From: a virus
Virus record (IMG/VR): IMGVR_UViG_3300028840_000022
Location: 1-40,860 of that record
Direction: 5' to 3' (one strand)
DNA: 40,860 nucleotides
Shown here: one piece after another, positions 9,710-16,668 of the stretch
Layout of the letters: every line of letters begins with the position of its first letter
Position numbering within the stretch: the stretch's first letter is position 1
The notes under the pieces: model-generated
What the model was told of the DNA's origin: nothing
Database searches by the model: none
The model's input: the letters and a program-made list of their open reading frames with translations, nothing else
Translations under genes and position numbers: made by a program

Positions 9710-9942
9710 ACACAGGTCTACTATCGTATCTACCTCTACCTAGGATGCCATTCGACACACATGAGACTGTTGTCTTCCAAGATACTACACCTAAGAATAG
9801 GGTAGTAGAGGAATCTAAGGCTGCTGTAGAAGCTAAGGCTCAGAAGTATAAGCACGAAGAAGCCTATACTTATCATCCTCACAACATGAACAAGGTACCA
9901 CAAAGAGTAGGTGAGAACGTAGACTTCATAGTGTGGGGATGA
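9703..9942 (+). CDS. Hypothetical phage protein (79 aa)
   Basis: ATG 9703 lies in the end of the DUF6321-like gene (ATGGTAA overlap) and the stop is 1 nt before the next gene. The product is hydrophilic, with an N-terminal VNTGLLSYLPLPRMPFDT segment, a Lys/Glu-rich helix in the middle and a C-terminal GENVDFIVWG. I do not recognise a family. Tight packing on both sides and an uninterrupted frame support it as a real gene in the late operon. Confidence 0.6.
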   Translation: MVNTGLLSYLPLPRMPFDTHETVVFQDTTPKNRVVEESKAAVEAKAQKYKHEEAYTYHPHNMNKVPQRVGENVDFIVWG

Positions 9943-9943
9943 T

Positions 9944-10384
9944 ATGGACCCGTTAACAATTTTTGCTGGCGTCAAGGCAGGGATAGCTGCTGGCAAAGAG
10001 ATAACCTCACTTGCCAAAGACTTGGGTGCTCTTTTCGATGCTATAGATGGTGCCAAGAAGGACCATGACAAGAAGAAGAACAGTCTCTTCTCGTCAGCTA
10101 ATGAAGAAGCCTTAGACACTTTCGTTAAACGTAAGCAAGCCGACGATATAGAAAATCAACTTAGAGAAATAGTCATAGCCACTAGAGGATTCTCAGCTTG
10201 GCAGGAGTTGATAGAGCTACGTAAAGAGATCAGGGTCAGACGTAAGAAAGAACAAGAAGAAAGAGAGAAGAGAAGAGAGAAACTCTGGGAGAATATACTC
10301 CTCTTTGGTCTGGTAACTCTCCTTGTTGTCTTCACAGGTGGTCTAGCCTTGATTGTTCTTCTAGCTTACTTAGGTAAAATATAA
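9944..10384 (+). CDS. Coiled-coil protein with C-terminal membrane helix
   Basis: A 146-residue protein. Residues 1-30 are Ala/Gly-rich, 30-115 are strongly charged and helical with a Lys/Arg/Glu run (about 95-112) typical of coiled coil, and 117-142 form one hydrophobic helix (ILLFGLVTLLVVFTGGLALI). It is probably a bitopic inner-membrane protein. It lies between the spanin-like gene and the holin-like gene (1-nt overlap, TAATG), so a role in lysis or its control is possible. I know no named family for it. Confidence 0.65.
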   Translation: MDPLTIFAGVKAGIAAGKEITSLAKDLGALFDAIDGAKKDHDKKKNSLFSSANEEALDTFVKRKQADDIENQLREIVIATRGFSAWQELIELRKEIRVRRKKEQEEREKRREKLWENILLFGLVTLLVVFTGGLALIVLLAYLGKI

Positions 10385-10581
10385 TGGCTCATACTGTATT
10401 AGATGACTGGAAGGTTCTGCCCCGCCTGATGATGCTAGTCTTCACTGTCATGAGTTGGAGAGTTGTTGAGTGGTTCATGCTTTTGCCTGACCCCACAACA
10501 CAACAGACTTCACTGGTGTCAGTGTGCATGGGTGCAGCCACGGGAGCCTTCGGCATCTGGATGTCAAAAGAGGTAAAGTAA
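10384..10581 (+). CDS. Holin-like small membrane protein
   Basis: A 65-residue protein with two predicted membrane helices (about 12-32 and 42-60) joined by a short polar PDPTTQQTS turn and ending in a charged SKEVK tail, the shape of a class II holin. The start VLDDWKVLPRLMMLVFT is familiar from holin-like proteins in marine phages. Holins make inner-membrane lesions that trigger lysis; here the endolysin-like and spanin-like genes lie just upstream in the same operon. Confidence 0.65.
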   Translation: MAHTVLDDWKVLPRLMMLVFTVMSWRVVEWFMLLPDPTTQQTSLVSVCMGAATGAFGIWMSKEVK

Positions 10582-10755
10582 ATGGCAAGTAGTCCTAAAC
10601 CAAACAACCCTAGTCTGTGGTCTAGAGCCAAAGCAGAGGCTAAGAAGAAGTTCAAGGTCTACCCCTCAGCTTATGCAAATGCTTGGGCTTCCAAGTGGTA
10701 CAAGTCTAAGGGTGGAACATGGTCAGGTAAAGACAACAGAGTAAGGAAGAAGTGA
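10582..10755 (+). CDS. Small basic protein (57 aa), conserved phage type
   Basis: The ORF begins directly after the holin-like gene's stop (TAAATG) and ends at TGA 10753-10755. The product is Lys-rich, with KPNNPSLWSRAKAEAKKKF, VYPSAYANAWASKWYKSKGG and TW. I recognise this YPSAYANAWASKWYKxKGG block from many marine phage and giant-virus small proteins, where it often occurs beside or fused to DUF5872; here a DUF5872-like gene follows two genes later. The function is unknown. It is too short for usual ORF cut-offs and easy to miss. Confidence 0.75.
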   Translation: MASSPKPNNPSLWSRAKAEAKKKFKVYPSAYANAWASKWYKSKGGTWSGKDNRVRKK

Positions 10756-10925
10756 TGGTGTACAAGAAGCAAAAGACACCTACTAGATTTGCACCTAGAA
10801 AACTTGGTGATGTTCCTGTAGAACAGAAGTACATCAAGAAAAAGAAACCTAAGCCTAGGGTCTACAAGGACAAGCAGGGCTACACTGTGATAGATATTCC
10901 AACGTCAATAACTAAGAAGTTGTAG
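10755..10925 (+). CDS. Very basic small protein (56 aa)
   Basis: ATG 10755 overlaps the upstream TGA (TGATG) and the frame runs to TAG 10923-10925. The product is rich in Lys, Pro and Tyr, with KYIKKKKPKPRVYKDKQGY followed by a TVIDIPTSI strand. No family is recognised. Translational coupling on the 5' side and the position among other basic micro-proteins support it. It could bind DNA or RNA or sit in the virion; that is speculation from charge. Confidence 0.6.
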   Translation: MVYKKQKTPTRFAPRKLGDVPVEQKYIKKKKPKPRVYKDKQGYTVIDIPTSITKKL

Positions 10926-10933
10926 AGATTAAG

Positions 10934-11155
10934 ATGGCTAAGGGTGGCTTAGGTAAATGGTTCGCTGAAGAGTGGACAGATGTCAAGACAGGTAAACCTT
11001 GTGGACGTAAGAGTGCCAAGGGAAGCAAACGTCCTTACCCTGCGTGTAGACCTAAGGCAGTAGCAGGTAAGATAACAAAAAAAGAGGCCAGCAAAAAGAC
11101 TGGCCCCAAGAGAGTGAAGTGGTCAACGACAGCTTCAGGGAAGAAACGAACTTAG
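10934..11155 (+). CDS. DUF5872-like small basic protein
   Basis: A 73-residue protein with KGGLGKWFAEEWTDVKTGKP, CGRKSAKGSKRPYPACRP and a basic tail. This is the DUF5872 pattern (W(F/I)..xWVDV...CGR..K....YPxC), found in many large DNA viruses and phages; the function is unknown. It is the last gene of the rightward arm. Its 3' end overlaps the stop codon of the convergent gene by 4 nt, and the DNA coding KKEASKKTGPK also forms the leftward terminator hairpin. Confidence 0.75.
   Translation: MAKGGLGKWFAEEWTDVKTGKPCGRKSAKGSKRPYPACRPKAVAGKITKKEASKKTGPKRVKWSTTASGKKRT
11077..11105 (-). terminator. Rho-independent terminator of the leftward arm, inside a rightward gene
   Basis: Read on the minus strand, GGCCAG (11105-11100), an 8-nt loop and CTGGCC (11091-11086) form a 6-bp GC-rich stem, followed after TC by seven T (11083-11077). 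It lies about 50 bp past the last leftward stop codon (11152-11154). It would end the long leftward transcript before that runs antisense into the lysis genes. Confidence 0.8.
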
Positions 11156-11382
11156 GTTTTATTTTTTCTAGGGTTTACCTTAACAGGAACACATTGGACA
11201 TCTGTTATGTAAGCACCAGCAGGGGGTGGCATGACAGCTACCATTAAGGCAGCATCCTTTATGCACTCCTCTTCAGTAGAAACTAAACGTCTCTGGAAGA
11301 TAATTCCACACCCTTGATTAAGTAATGGGTCACCTTCTATTAATCCACAGGCAACTGCCAGTGCTACAAACATAGTCTCCAT
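11152..11382 (-). CDS. Hypothetical protein with hydrophobic N-terminus (76 aa)
   Basis: The last gene of the leftward arm. Residues 1-16 (METMFVALAVACGLIEG) look like a weak signal or membrane segment. The rest has three more Cys (GCGI, EEECI, VQCVP), which could form disulphides if exported. No family is recognised. The ATG is 1 nt downstream of the DUF3310 stop codon, with GGAGG inside the end of that gene as its ribosome binding site. Confidence 0.6.
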   Translation of the reverse strand: METMFVALAVACGLIEGDPLLNQGCGIIFQRRLVSTEEECIKDAALMVAVMPPPAGAYITDVQCVPVKVNPRKNKT

Positions 11383-11383
11383 A

Positions 11384-11605
11384 TCATTTAGCCTCCATCT
11401 CTTCTACTAATCTGTTAAGGTACCATTGTGCTTTCTTCAAGTCCTCTAAAGGTTTTCCTTTATATCTGTATCGGTGAAGGTATTTCTTAGTGTTACCCTC
11501 TAGGTATCCCATGAACATCATAAAGTCCATGTTGTCTTTCATGTACTCTATACACTCAATAGACCCATCTCCATAGTGAGGTGGGTTATTTATTATGTCA
11601 GACAT
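11384..11605 (-). CDS. DUF3310 protein
   Basis: A 73-residue protein with the DUF3310 pattern: NNPPHYGDGSIECIEYM, then FMMFMGYLEGNTKKYLHRYR, YKGKPLEDLKKAQWYLNRL. This domain is widespread in phages and occurs in T7 gp1.7, a nucleotide kinase involved in dTMP metabolism. Here it stands alone, so a nucleotide-binding or accessory role in dNTP metabolism is plausible but not shown. It overlaps the upstream PD-(D/E)XK-like gene by 8 nt. Confidence 0.8.
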   Translation of the reverse strand: MSDIINNPPHYGDGSIECIEYMKDNMDFMMFMGYLEGNTKKYLHRYRYKGKPLEDLKKAQWYLNRLVEEMEAK

Positions 11606-12041
11606 TAATTAACTCCGCTTCTGTATAGGGTATATGAAAGAACTTCTCACCTGCGTGGATGTATCTACCCTTAGCTTCTCTCAAACCCTCTTCAGTTAAC
11701 TGTGTGTCCTTGATTCTCCATACTTGCTTCAGGTCTTTACTGAAGACATAGAAGTTTAAGACACCCTTCTCATCTTGATATTTAGCTAGCAGTCTTTTCT
11801 TTCTCTCTGGAATCCTGATCTCCTTCCAAGTGGTAGGCCAGCTATCAGTCCATGCTGTCTTTACCTCAGCCTCACTGTAGTATGTGTACCCATCCTTCTG
11901 TGATACTACGTCTACGAAGTAGTCTTCATCTGAAGAGATAATGGTGTGGCCCCTCTCAGAGAGAAGGGTCACCAGTTTATCCTTAGCTGTCTGATCGTAC
12001 AGATCATAAGCTTCTTTGCTAAACTTTCTTTTAGTCGGCAT
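11598..12041 (-). CDS. PD-(D/E)XK nuclease-like protein
   Basis: A 147-residue protein with GHTIISSDEDYFVDVV, then YYSEAEVKTAW: an Asp on one strand followed about 17 residues later by ExK on the next, the core layout of PD-(D/E)XK nucleases. A basic PERKKRL helix and a beta-rich tail follow. No named family is recognised; it may be a resolvase- or restriction-like nuclease or an inactive relative. It lies at the end of the nucleotide-metabolism operon, downstream of the RNR gene. Confidence 0.5.
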   Translation of the reverse strand: MPTKRKFSKEAYDLYDQTAKDKLVTLLSERGHTIISSDEDYFVDVVSQKDGYTYYSEAEVKTAWTDSWPTTWKEIRIPERKKRLLAKYQDEKGVLNFYVFSKDLKQVWRIKDTQLTEEGLREAKGRYIHAGEKFFHIPYTEAELINV

Positions 12042-12150
12042 TCACAACTTCCTGTACGGTCTCCCATGTTGTCTCAGCAACAGGTACGACTACATCCTCT
12101 ATCACACCAAGTGATACCAAAGTTACAACAAACATTTCTATTAGACCCAT
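12031..12150 (-). CDS. Small hydrophobic protein (39 aa)
   Basis: ATG at 12150, preceded by AAGGAAAG four bases upstream; TAA at 12033-12031. The product has a short hydrophobic N-terminus (MFVVTLVSLGVIEDVVVPVA) and a polar tail. It fills the gap between the RNR gene (11 nt upstream) and the PD-(D/E)XK-like gene, which it overlaps by 11 nt. No family known; the good ribosome binding site and tight packing are the main support. Confidence 0.5.
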   Translation of the reverse strand: MGLIEMFVVTLVSLGVIEDVVVPVAETTWETVQEVVNAD

Positions 12151-12161
12151 GATACTTTCCT

Positions 12162-14060
12162 TTATGTTAAGTCTACGATTTCACACACATCACCAGAGCA
12201 AGCCATCGTTTGCATAGCTACAGTGTTGTCTTCCTTCTCATACTCAGACAGCTTATTCCAATCAATCTTATCTGGCATGAGAGATAATAGCATATTATAG
12301 TCACTCTTGCCAATCTCTTGATAAGGTGCTTGCTGATAAGTATGTTCATTGTATGGCAAAAATGACACACCTGACATCTCATCGAAGTGTTTATGCACGA
12401 AGGCTCCTACCTCAAACCACTCATCAGGTCTGACATTGATAGTGACAGATGGTTTGTGTTCACACCAGTGTCTCTGATAGGTGAGCCAAGTCTCTAGTTG
12501 TTCTATCGCTGTCAGGTCAGAGGTAACAACGGCTCCATCTGGTGACTTGATAGGGAACGAGAAGACAGTAGTGTTAGTTGGCTTCATTACATCTGGTTCG
12601 TTAGGGATACCCATGTCCTTCATGAAGGAGGTAAGGGGGTCTTTGTTATCGGCTCTAACGGTTCTAATGTAATAATTCGAATACCGTGCGTGTATTCCTG
12701 AGGCACTGTCAACGAGTTGTGAGACTGTTCCTGATGGTTTAACACACGTAATAGCAACACTAGGGTTAACGTCAAGCTTACTGCTGACGTCAATATTAGT
12801 ATCAACTGCAACCTGTCTAAGGTGCGCAAGAGTTTTTGGTAGACCATGATTCTTACTCGTTAGTAGAGGGTTATCCATTATCCCTGTGAGTGACACACCC
12901 AACAGGCGTTCTTCTTCTGTATTTCGCTGCCACACCTTTCGCAAGTATGGGAAGTGGGTGTAGACAGATTGAATTGTTCCCAGAACTGTTGCAATACGTA
13001 CCTTTCGCTCAAGGTCTTCGATAGTATCTGTAGCCCTGACCACAACTTCAGTGAGATTACAGAACTGATATGGACGTAGGATAATCTCTGAGCAAGGATT
13101 AGTTCCGAAGTCATAGTCAGGATCACGTCTGCCATACTTCTCAGCTTGTTTCTTAGACGCTTCACGATTGAATACTCCTCGTTCTCCACTGCCTGATTCT
13201 ACTAAGGCCATCCATTCTCTCATGAATGAGACAGCATCTGGTTTGTCTGTATAGCTCACACTGTTGTTAGCCAAGGCTCTCTGTGGGTTGTTCTCCCACC
13301 AAGCACCTGACTTAGCGTGACGCATACGGTCATCTGATAGGTTAGACAAAGAGATCATTGCTGATCTGCGTACACCACCCACAACTACGATCTCACCTAC
13401 CTTACACATGATGTCATGACACTCAATGCTAGACAGCTTGCGTCCTTGAGCATCCTTGAATGTCTTGATAGTAAAGTTGAAGAGATCAACGAGAGGTGCA
13501 GGGCCACTGGCTCTACCCCCGAATGTCTTTAGTCTAGCACCAGCAGGTCTGACTTTAGATATATCCCACTGAGGGATTTCACCAGCCCAGAGGAGAGCCA
13601 ACAATTGTCTGAACGCCTTAGCCCATCCCTCCTTGCTGTCCTTCACAACGATAGTGGTATCGCTTTGGAAGAGAGTAGGGATTTCAGGGAGCTTACTGAC
13701 GTACTGCCTCTCGACACTAAAGCCAACACCAGTACCACAGAGAAGGATGAACATAGCCTCATCGAAGGACTTAGGGTCATCTACGGGTAGGTAGCTACAG
13801 TTGTACATACAGGTGTTGTCTCTCTTAGAGGCTGGACCTGCTGTCATCATTGACCGCATAGATGGCATGACCTCTAGGCTTAGGATAGCATCCCGTATTG
13901 ACTTTGTGTATGAGTCCTCCCCTAGTTTAGGGTAGACAATGTTCTCCATGTATCGTTCTACTGTGTCTTCCCATGACTCACGGCCCTTACCATCGAAGTA
14001 CTTTGCGTACCTTGATTTGTGTATGAACTCTTGGTAATCTGTTGGTAAATAGTTGTTCAT
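12162..14060 (-). CDS. nrdJ: Adenosylcobalamin-dependent (class II, monomeric) ribonucleoside-triphosphate reductase
   Basis: A 632-residue protein, slightly shorter than Lactobacillus leichmannii RTPR. All key residues can be placed: Cys88 in NCSYLP (reducible pair partner), the NPCSE motif with Asn321, Cys323 (radical) and Glu325, Cys334 in QFCNL (second pair Cys, 11 residues on as in RTPR), and the C-terminal CX4C pair Cys621/Cys626 that accepts electrons from thioredoxin. CGTGVGFSVE and PSGTVSQLVDSASGIH are also typical. It converts NTPs to dNTPs with B12 as cofactor, so it works without O2 limits but needs host cobalamin. It overlaps mazG by 4 nt (ATGA) and belongs to the dNTP supply block with ThyX. 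Confidence 0.95.
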   Translation of the reverse strand: MNNYLPTDYQEFIHKSRYAKYFDGKGRESWEDTVERYMENIVYPKLGEDSYTKSIRDAILSLEVMPSMRSMMTAGPASKRDNTCMYNCSYLPVDDPKSFDEAMFILLCGTGVGFSVERQYVSKLPEIPTLFQSDTTIVVKDSKEGWAKAFRQLLALLWAGEIPQWDISKVRPAGARLKTFGGRASGPAPLVDLFNFTIKTFKDAQGRKLSSIECHDIMCKVGEIVVVGGVRRSAMISLSNLSDDRMRHAKSGAWWENNPQRALANNSVSYTDKPDAVSFMREWMALVESGSGERGVFNREASKKQAEKYGRRDPDYDFGTNPCSEIILRPYQFCNLTEVVVRATDTIEDLERKVRIATVLGTIQSVYTHFPYLRKVWQRNTEEERLLGVSLTGIMDNPLLTSKNHGLPKTLAHLRQVAVDTNIDVSSKLDVNPSVAITCVKPSGTVSQLVDSASGIHARYSNYYIRTVRADNKDPLTSFMKDMGIPNEPDVMKPTNTTVFSFPIKSPDGAVVTSDLTAIEQLETWLTYQRHWCEHKPSVTINVRPDEWFEVGAFVHKHFDEMSGVSFLPYNEHTYQQAPYQEIGKSDYNMLLSLMPDKIDWNKLSEYEKEDNTVAMQTMACSGDVCEIVDLT

Positions 14061-14419
14061 CTTTTATCCCCTGAACCTCCTAGTGTGCCTCGTTTCTGTC
14101 TGTCTTCTAGTTTCTTTAAGTTATCATATGCTATGTCTGACAGATTGAAACCTAAGTCTTTAGCTAAGATAGCTAGATACCATAAGACATCACCTAGTTC
14201 TTTAGCTATGTCATCACGATCAAACTTATTGTCTCTTAGTATCTTCTTTACTTTGTTAGCTACCTCACCTGCCTCGCCTACCATACCTAAGGTAGGATAC
14301 AGTATAGCACAGCTAGCTGGATAGATAGCTGTACTCCTAGCTTTCCTTTGGTATTCATTAAGTGACATCTCATGGCTGTTATAGTATTCAAAGGCTTCTA
14401 TGTCTGTCTCGTTTATCAT
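14057..14419 (-). CDS. mazG: MazG-like nucleotide pyrophosphohydrolase
   Basis: I choose ATG 14419, which overlaps the upstream TGA (ATGA); a GTG six codons earlier is less likely. The 120-residue product has the MazG signature: YQRKARSTAIYP, then GEAGEVANKVKK (ExxE) and KELGDVLWYLAILAKDLG (ExxD), which bind Mg2+ and pyrophosphate. MazG proteins hydrolyse NTPs/dNTPs to monophosphates; phage copies are thought to tune nucleotide pools or host stringent signalling. It is coupled at both ends (RNR downstream, small gene upstream). Confidence 0.9.
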   Translation of the reverse strand: MINETDIEAFEYYNSHEMSLNEYQRKARSTAIYPASCAILYPTLGMVGEAGEVANKVKKILRDNKFDRDDIAKELGDVLWYLAILAKDLGFNLSDIAYDNLKKLEDRQKRGTLGGSGDKR

Positions 14420-14601
14420 TCTTCCAGTCTTCTCCACTCTTCTATTTCTGCGTCTAGATTAAAGTAATCTTCTAAGTCTATCAACCCTTCTTCTACTAGG
14501 TACTTGATGACAAAGGTATCCCTTATGTCGTTCTCTTCTAGAAGAAACTGTAGATCATAGTTCTCAGCAAGAGCAAGTATTTTACTCTCTTCGTCTAGCA
14601 T
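14416..14601 (-). CDS. Hypothetical acidic protein (61 aa)
   Basis: ATG 14601 follows the endonuclease stop by 2 nt, with AAAGG upstream; a longer form from a GTG at 14631 would overlap that gene by 28 nt. The product is rich in Glu, Asp and Leu (LDEESKILALAENYDLQFLL, VEEGLIDLEDYF, EEWRRLEE) and probably helical. No family is recognised. It lies between endonuclease I and MazG. Confidence 0.6.
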   Translation of the reverse strand: MLDEESKILALAENYDLQFLLEENDIRDTFVIKYLVEEGLIDLEDYFNLDAEIEEWRRLEE

Positions 14602-14603
14602 TG

Positions 14604-14990
14604 TCAAGTACCTTTCCTTTCTTTTATCCACTCAAGAGGTATTTCTTCTTTAGCCCATTTGAAACCATGCTTATCACACCAGCCAGCATATGTTGTCTTT
14701 GATCCTTTGTAAAGCTTAGAGTTAGGATTAGAGAAAACAAATCTAATGTCCAAGTCAGGGTGTTGCTCTTTTATCATCAAGTGTTTCTGTCTGTCAGATG
14801 TGATGAATCTTCCTTTAGTTTCTACTATGATTCCGTTAGCCAGTATAAAGTCAGGTGTGTAAGTTCTGTATCTCAGGTCTTGCCATCTTATTTTTAGTTT
14901 CTCGTATGTGAACTTTACCTTGAGTTTCTTTAGGTACTTGGCTGTGCGTTCCTCTAGCCCTGATCTGAATCGCATTTGGGTGGTTCCCAT
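14604..14990 (-). CDS. T7-like endonuclease I (Holliday junction resolvase)
   Basis: A 128-residue protein that aligns along its length with T7 gp3: FRSGLEERTAKYL (Glu13 = T7 Glu20), TYTPDF (Asp47 = Asp55), IVETKG (Glu57 and Lys59 = Glu65 and Lys67), then REQHP-like KEQHPDLDIRFVF and KLYKGSKTTY. All catalytic residues are present. The enzyme resolves branched DNA before packaging and helps break down host DNA. It lacks the basic C-terminal extension of T7 gp3. It overlaps the exonuclease gene by 37 nt. Confidence 0.95.
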   Translation of the reverse strand: MGTTQMRFRSGLEERTAKYLKKLKVKFTYEKLKIRWQDLRYRTYTPDFILANGIIVETKGRFITSDRQKHLMIKEQHPDLDIRFVFSNPNSKLYKGSKTTYAGWCDKHGFKWAKEEIPLEWIKERKGT

Positions 14991-15664
14991 ATCTGACCCT
15001 CGAACCTACGCAGCCAGAGAAGCTTACCGTTTTCTATTACTCTGTCTTCTTCTCCACCGTAACTACGCAGACAAGCCTCATACATATCAGCCTCCTCTTC
15101 GTAGTCCTCAAGTATCTTCTCAGCTTTCTTTGGGCCTATACCGTACAGACCTATGATGTTGTCAGCCCTATCACCTGTGAGTATCTGGGAGTAGAAGAAC
15201 CTGTTACCCTCTACCTCTGATACCTTAGAGAAAGACCTACGGTTAGGGTTGAAGTGTCTGCAAGGTAGCTGCATCATGTCTTTGTCCACTGAGATAACGA
15301 TACAGTCAGGCCCGTATTGAGTAGACCAGATTCCTATTAGATCGTCAGCCTCTTCACCGTCTGACACGATAGCATCCCACTGTTCTATCATGTGTTGACG
15401 TACACTTTGGAGATGCTTGGGTTTCTCTGCGTCTTTCCTGTTGCCCTTGTACTCATGGGTGGTGGCTATGTCGTACCTGAAGTTACCCTTGCCTGTAAGG
15501 AATACTTGGAAGTCCTCCTCACTTACTTCCCACATGACCTTGTTCAGGGAGTCCTCTAGGAGTTCATCTACTTTGTCAATTGCATCCTCTATGTCATTGT
15601 CTTCACAGGAGAATGCTGCACGATAAGCAAAGGTATCTCCGTCTATAAGAACTTGTTTACTCAT
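14954..15664 (-). CDS. 5'-3' exonuclease, T7 gp6-like / PIN-FEN family
   Basis: A 236-residue protein from ATG 15664, which has GAGGAG five bases upstream; an ATG four codons earlier lacks such a site. FEN-type acidic motifs are visible: VLIDGDTFAYR, EYKGNRK, SDGEEADDLIGIW, ISVDKDMMQLP and an H3TH-like LTGDRADNIIGLYGIGPKKA. T7 gp6 removes RNA primers and degrades host DNA. It overlaps both neighbours, linking it to endonuclease I downstream and ThyX upstream. Confidence 0.92.
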   Translation of the reverse strand: MSKQVLIDGDTFAYRAAFSCEDNDIEDAIDKVDELLEDSLNKVMWEVSEEDFQVFLTGKGNFRYDIATTHEYKGNRKDAEKPKHLQSVRQHMIEQWDAIVSDGEEADDLIGIWSTQYGPDCIVISVDKDMMQLPCRHFNPNRRSFSKVSEVEGNRFFYSQILTGDRADNIIGLYGIGPKKAEKILEDYEEEADMYEACLRSYGGEEDRVIENGKLLWLRRFEGQIWEPPKCDSDQG

Positions 15665-15884
15665 CTTGCTCCTCATCTTTATTGTATCTGATGTGATCCT
15701 CTATGAAGTCATACACTAACTGCATATCCATCTTAGCTGCTGCACAGTACATCACTAGCTTCAAGCCTTCCTCTGTGAGTAACCCACGGGCATGTGCATC
15801 CATGTGAAACTTAAATGTTGCACTACCATCTTCGTGTTCTTCTACGGTCTCGACACCAATGATACCTGCGTCTTTATTCATCAT
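15657..15884 (-). CDS. Conserved hypothetical protein (75 aa)
   Basis: ATG 15884 (with a second ATG directly after) follows GAGGAG by 4 nt; a longer form would need a TTG inside thyX. The product has ETVEEHEDGSATFKFHMD, then RGLLTEEGLKLVMYCAAA and YDFIEDHI. I have seen this pattern (GLLxxEGLKLVxYCAAxx) in other marine phage small proteins, without a known function. It overlaps thyX by 11 nt and the exonuclease by 8 nt. Confidence 0.65.
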   Translation of the reverse strand: MMNKDAGIIGVETVEEHEDGSATFKFHMDAHARGLLTEEGLKLVMYCAAAKMDMQLVYDFIEDHIRYNKDEEQDE

Positions 15885-16539
15885 TGTTCTCCTCGTACCC
15901 AAACTTATACTCTGTCAAGCCATCTGTCAATGCTGCCCATGATATAGGAAACAGCTTACGCATTCTGTCACTGATTTGTGTAGCAACTTCTCTTGTCTCC
16001 GCTTGTGTATCAGAAGCACAACGCAGGTTACACATATCAGCAAAGGCATCAAGGCTACCTGACCAGTACCACTCAGTCATCATCGACTGTGGTAGGACCA
16101 TACGTGCTTGCTCTGGGCAGACGCCTTCATCTAATAACTGACTATACATAAAGAGTGAATCAAGTTGAAGATTACAGGCGTTTGAGTTTGTCTTAACTTC
16201 ACCCTCACTTCCTTGCTTCTTATCTTTAGCACGTCCTCTCCATGTCTTTGGTTCGTAAAACTCAGGCTCTTCATCCACATACCTACGGCTGATCTCGTTC
16301 CAGCGTAGGAACTTATGTTTCACAAGTTGACGTGCCACAAAGATAGGAGCCTTAACGTGGAAGCTGGCAAAGCAATGACCAAAGGGAGACATGTGTTTGT
16401 GCTCTGCCAGATACCAGATTAGTTTCTCATCTTTGGCTGTTGTATATGTGTTACTGGACTTCTTGCCGAAGGACACTCTTGCAGCATTAACGACAGTAAT
16501 ATCACTGCCCATGTAATCCATCAGGGTTGCTTTAATCAT
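15874..16539 (-). CDS. thyX: FAD-dependent thymidylate synthase ThyX
   Basis: A 221-residue protein that makes dTMP from dUMP using FAD, NADPH and methylene-tetrahydrofolate. Family features: MSPFGHCFASFHVKAPIFVARQ split over 50-71, the ThyX motif in variant form (KHKX7S: Lys74, His75, Lys76, Ser84, then RRY to 87, instead of RHRX7S), and LPQSMMTEWYWSG for dUMP binding. KHx variants occur in other phage ThyX proteins. The start overlaps the upstream micro-gene (ATGA). It feeds the replication block together with RNR and MazG. Confidence 0.95.
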   Translation of the reverse strand: MIKATLMDYMGSDITVVNAARVSFGKKSSNTYTTAKDEKLIWYLAEHKHMSPFGHCFASFHVKAPIFVARQLVKHKFLRWNEISRRYVDEEPEFYEPKTWRGRAKDKKQGSEGEVKTNSNACNLQLDSLFMYSQLLDEGVCPEQARMVLPQSMMTEWYWSGSLDAFADMCNLRCASDTQAETREVATQISDRMRKLFPISWAALTDGLTEYKFGYEENNDE

Positions 16540-16667
16540 TCTATACTGTCTTTACCTTTGTGTTTTTCTTTACGTACTGGCTTAGGTTTCTTCTTGTCAG
16601 GCACAACCCTAGGCTTGTACTTGGGTTGCCTCAAGTCCCTAGCCATTGGGTTGCGCCTGTTGTTCAT
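16536..16667 (-). CDS. Basic micro-protein (43 aa), ArfA-like pattern
   Basis: ATG 16667 begins 1 nt after the SSB stop and TGA 16538-16536 overlaps the thyX start (ATGA). The product is NNRRNPMARDLRQPKYKPRV and then VPDKKKPKPVRKEKHKGKD. Small proteins of this kind (NPVARxLRxPKYxxRVVxDKKK) are common in phages. The spacing N-x2-A-x2-L-x2-P-x-(F/Y)-x2-R-V-x3-KK-x8-K-x-K-H resembles E. coli ArfA, the alternative ribosome-rescue factor. ArfA identity is a hypothesis; the coding call rests on coupling to both neighbours. Confidence 0.65.
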   Translation of the reverse strand: MNNRRNPMARDLRQPKYKPRVVPDKKKPKPVRKEKHKGKDSIE

Positions 16668-16668
16668 C

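Noticed and set aside
9736-10119. A 127-codon minus-strand ORF opposite the lysis-region genes
   Set aside because: Low-complexity Ser/Phe/Leu-rich product opposite Lys/Glu-rich coding sequence, in a uniformly rightward operon.
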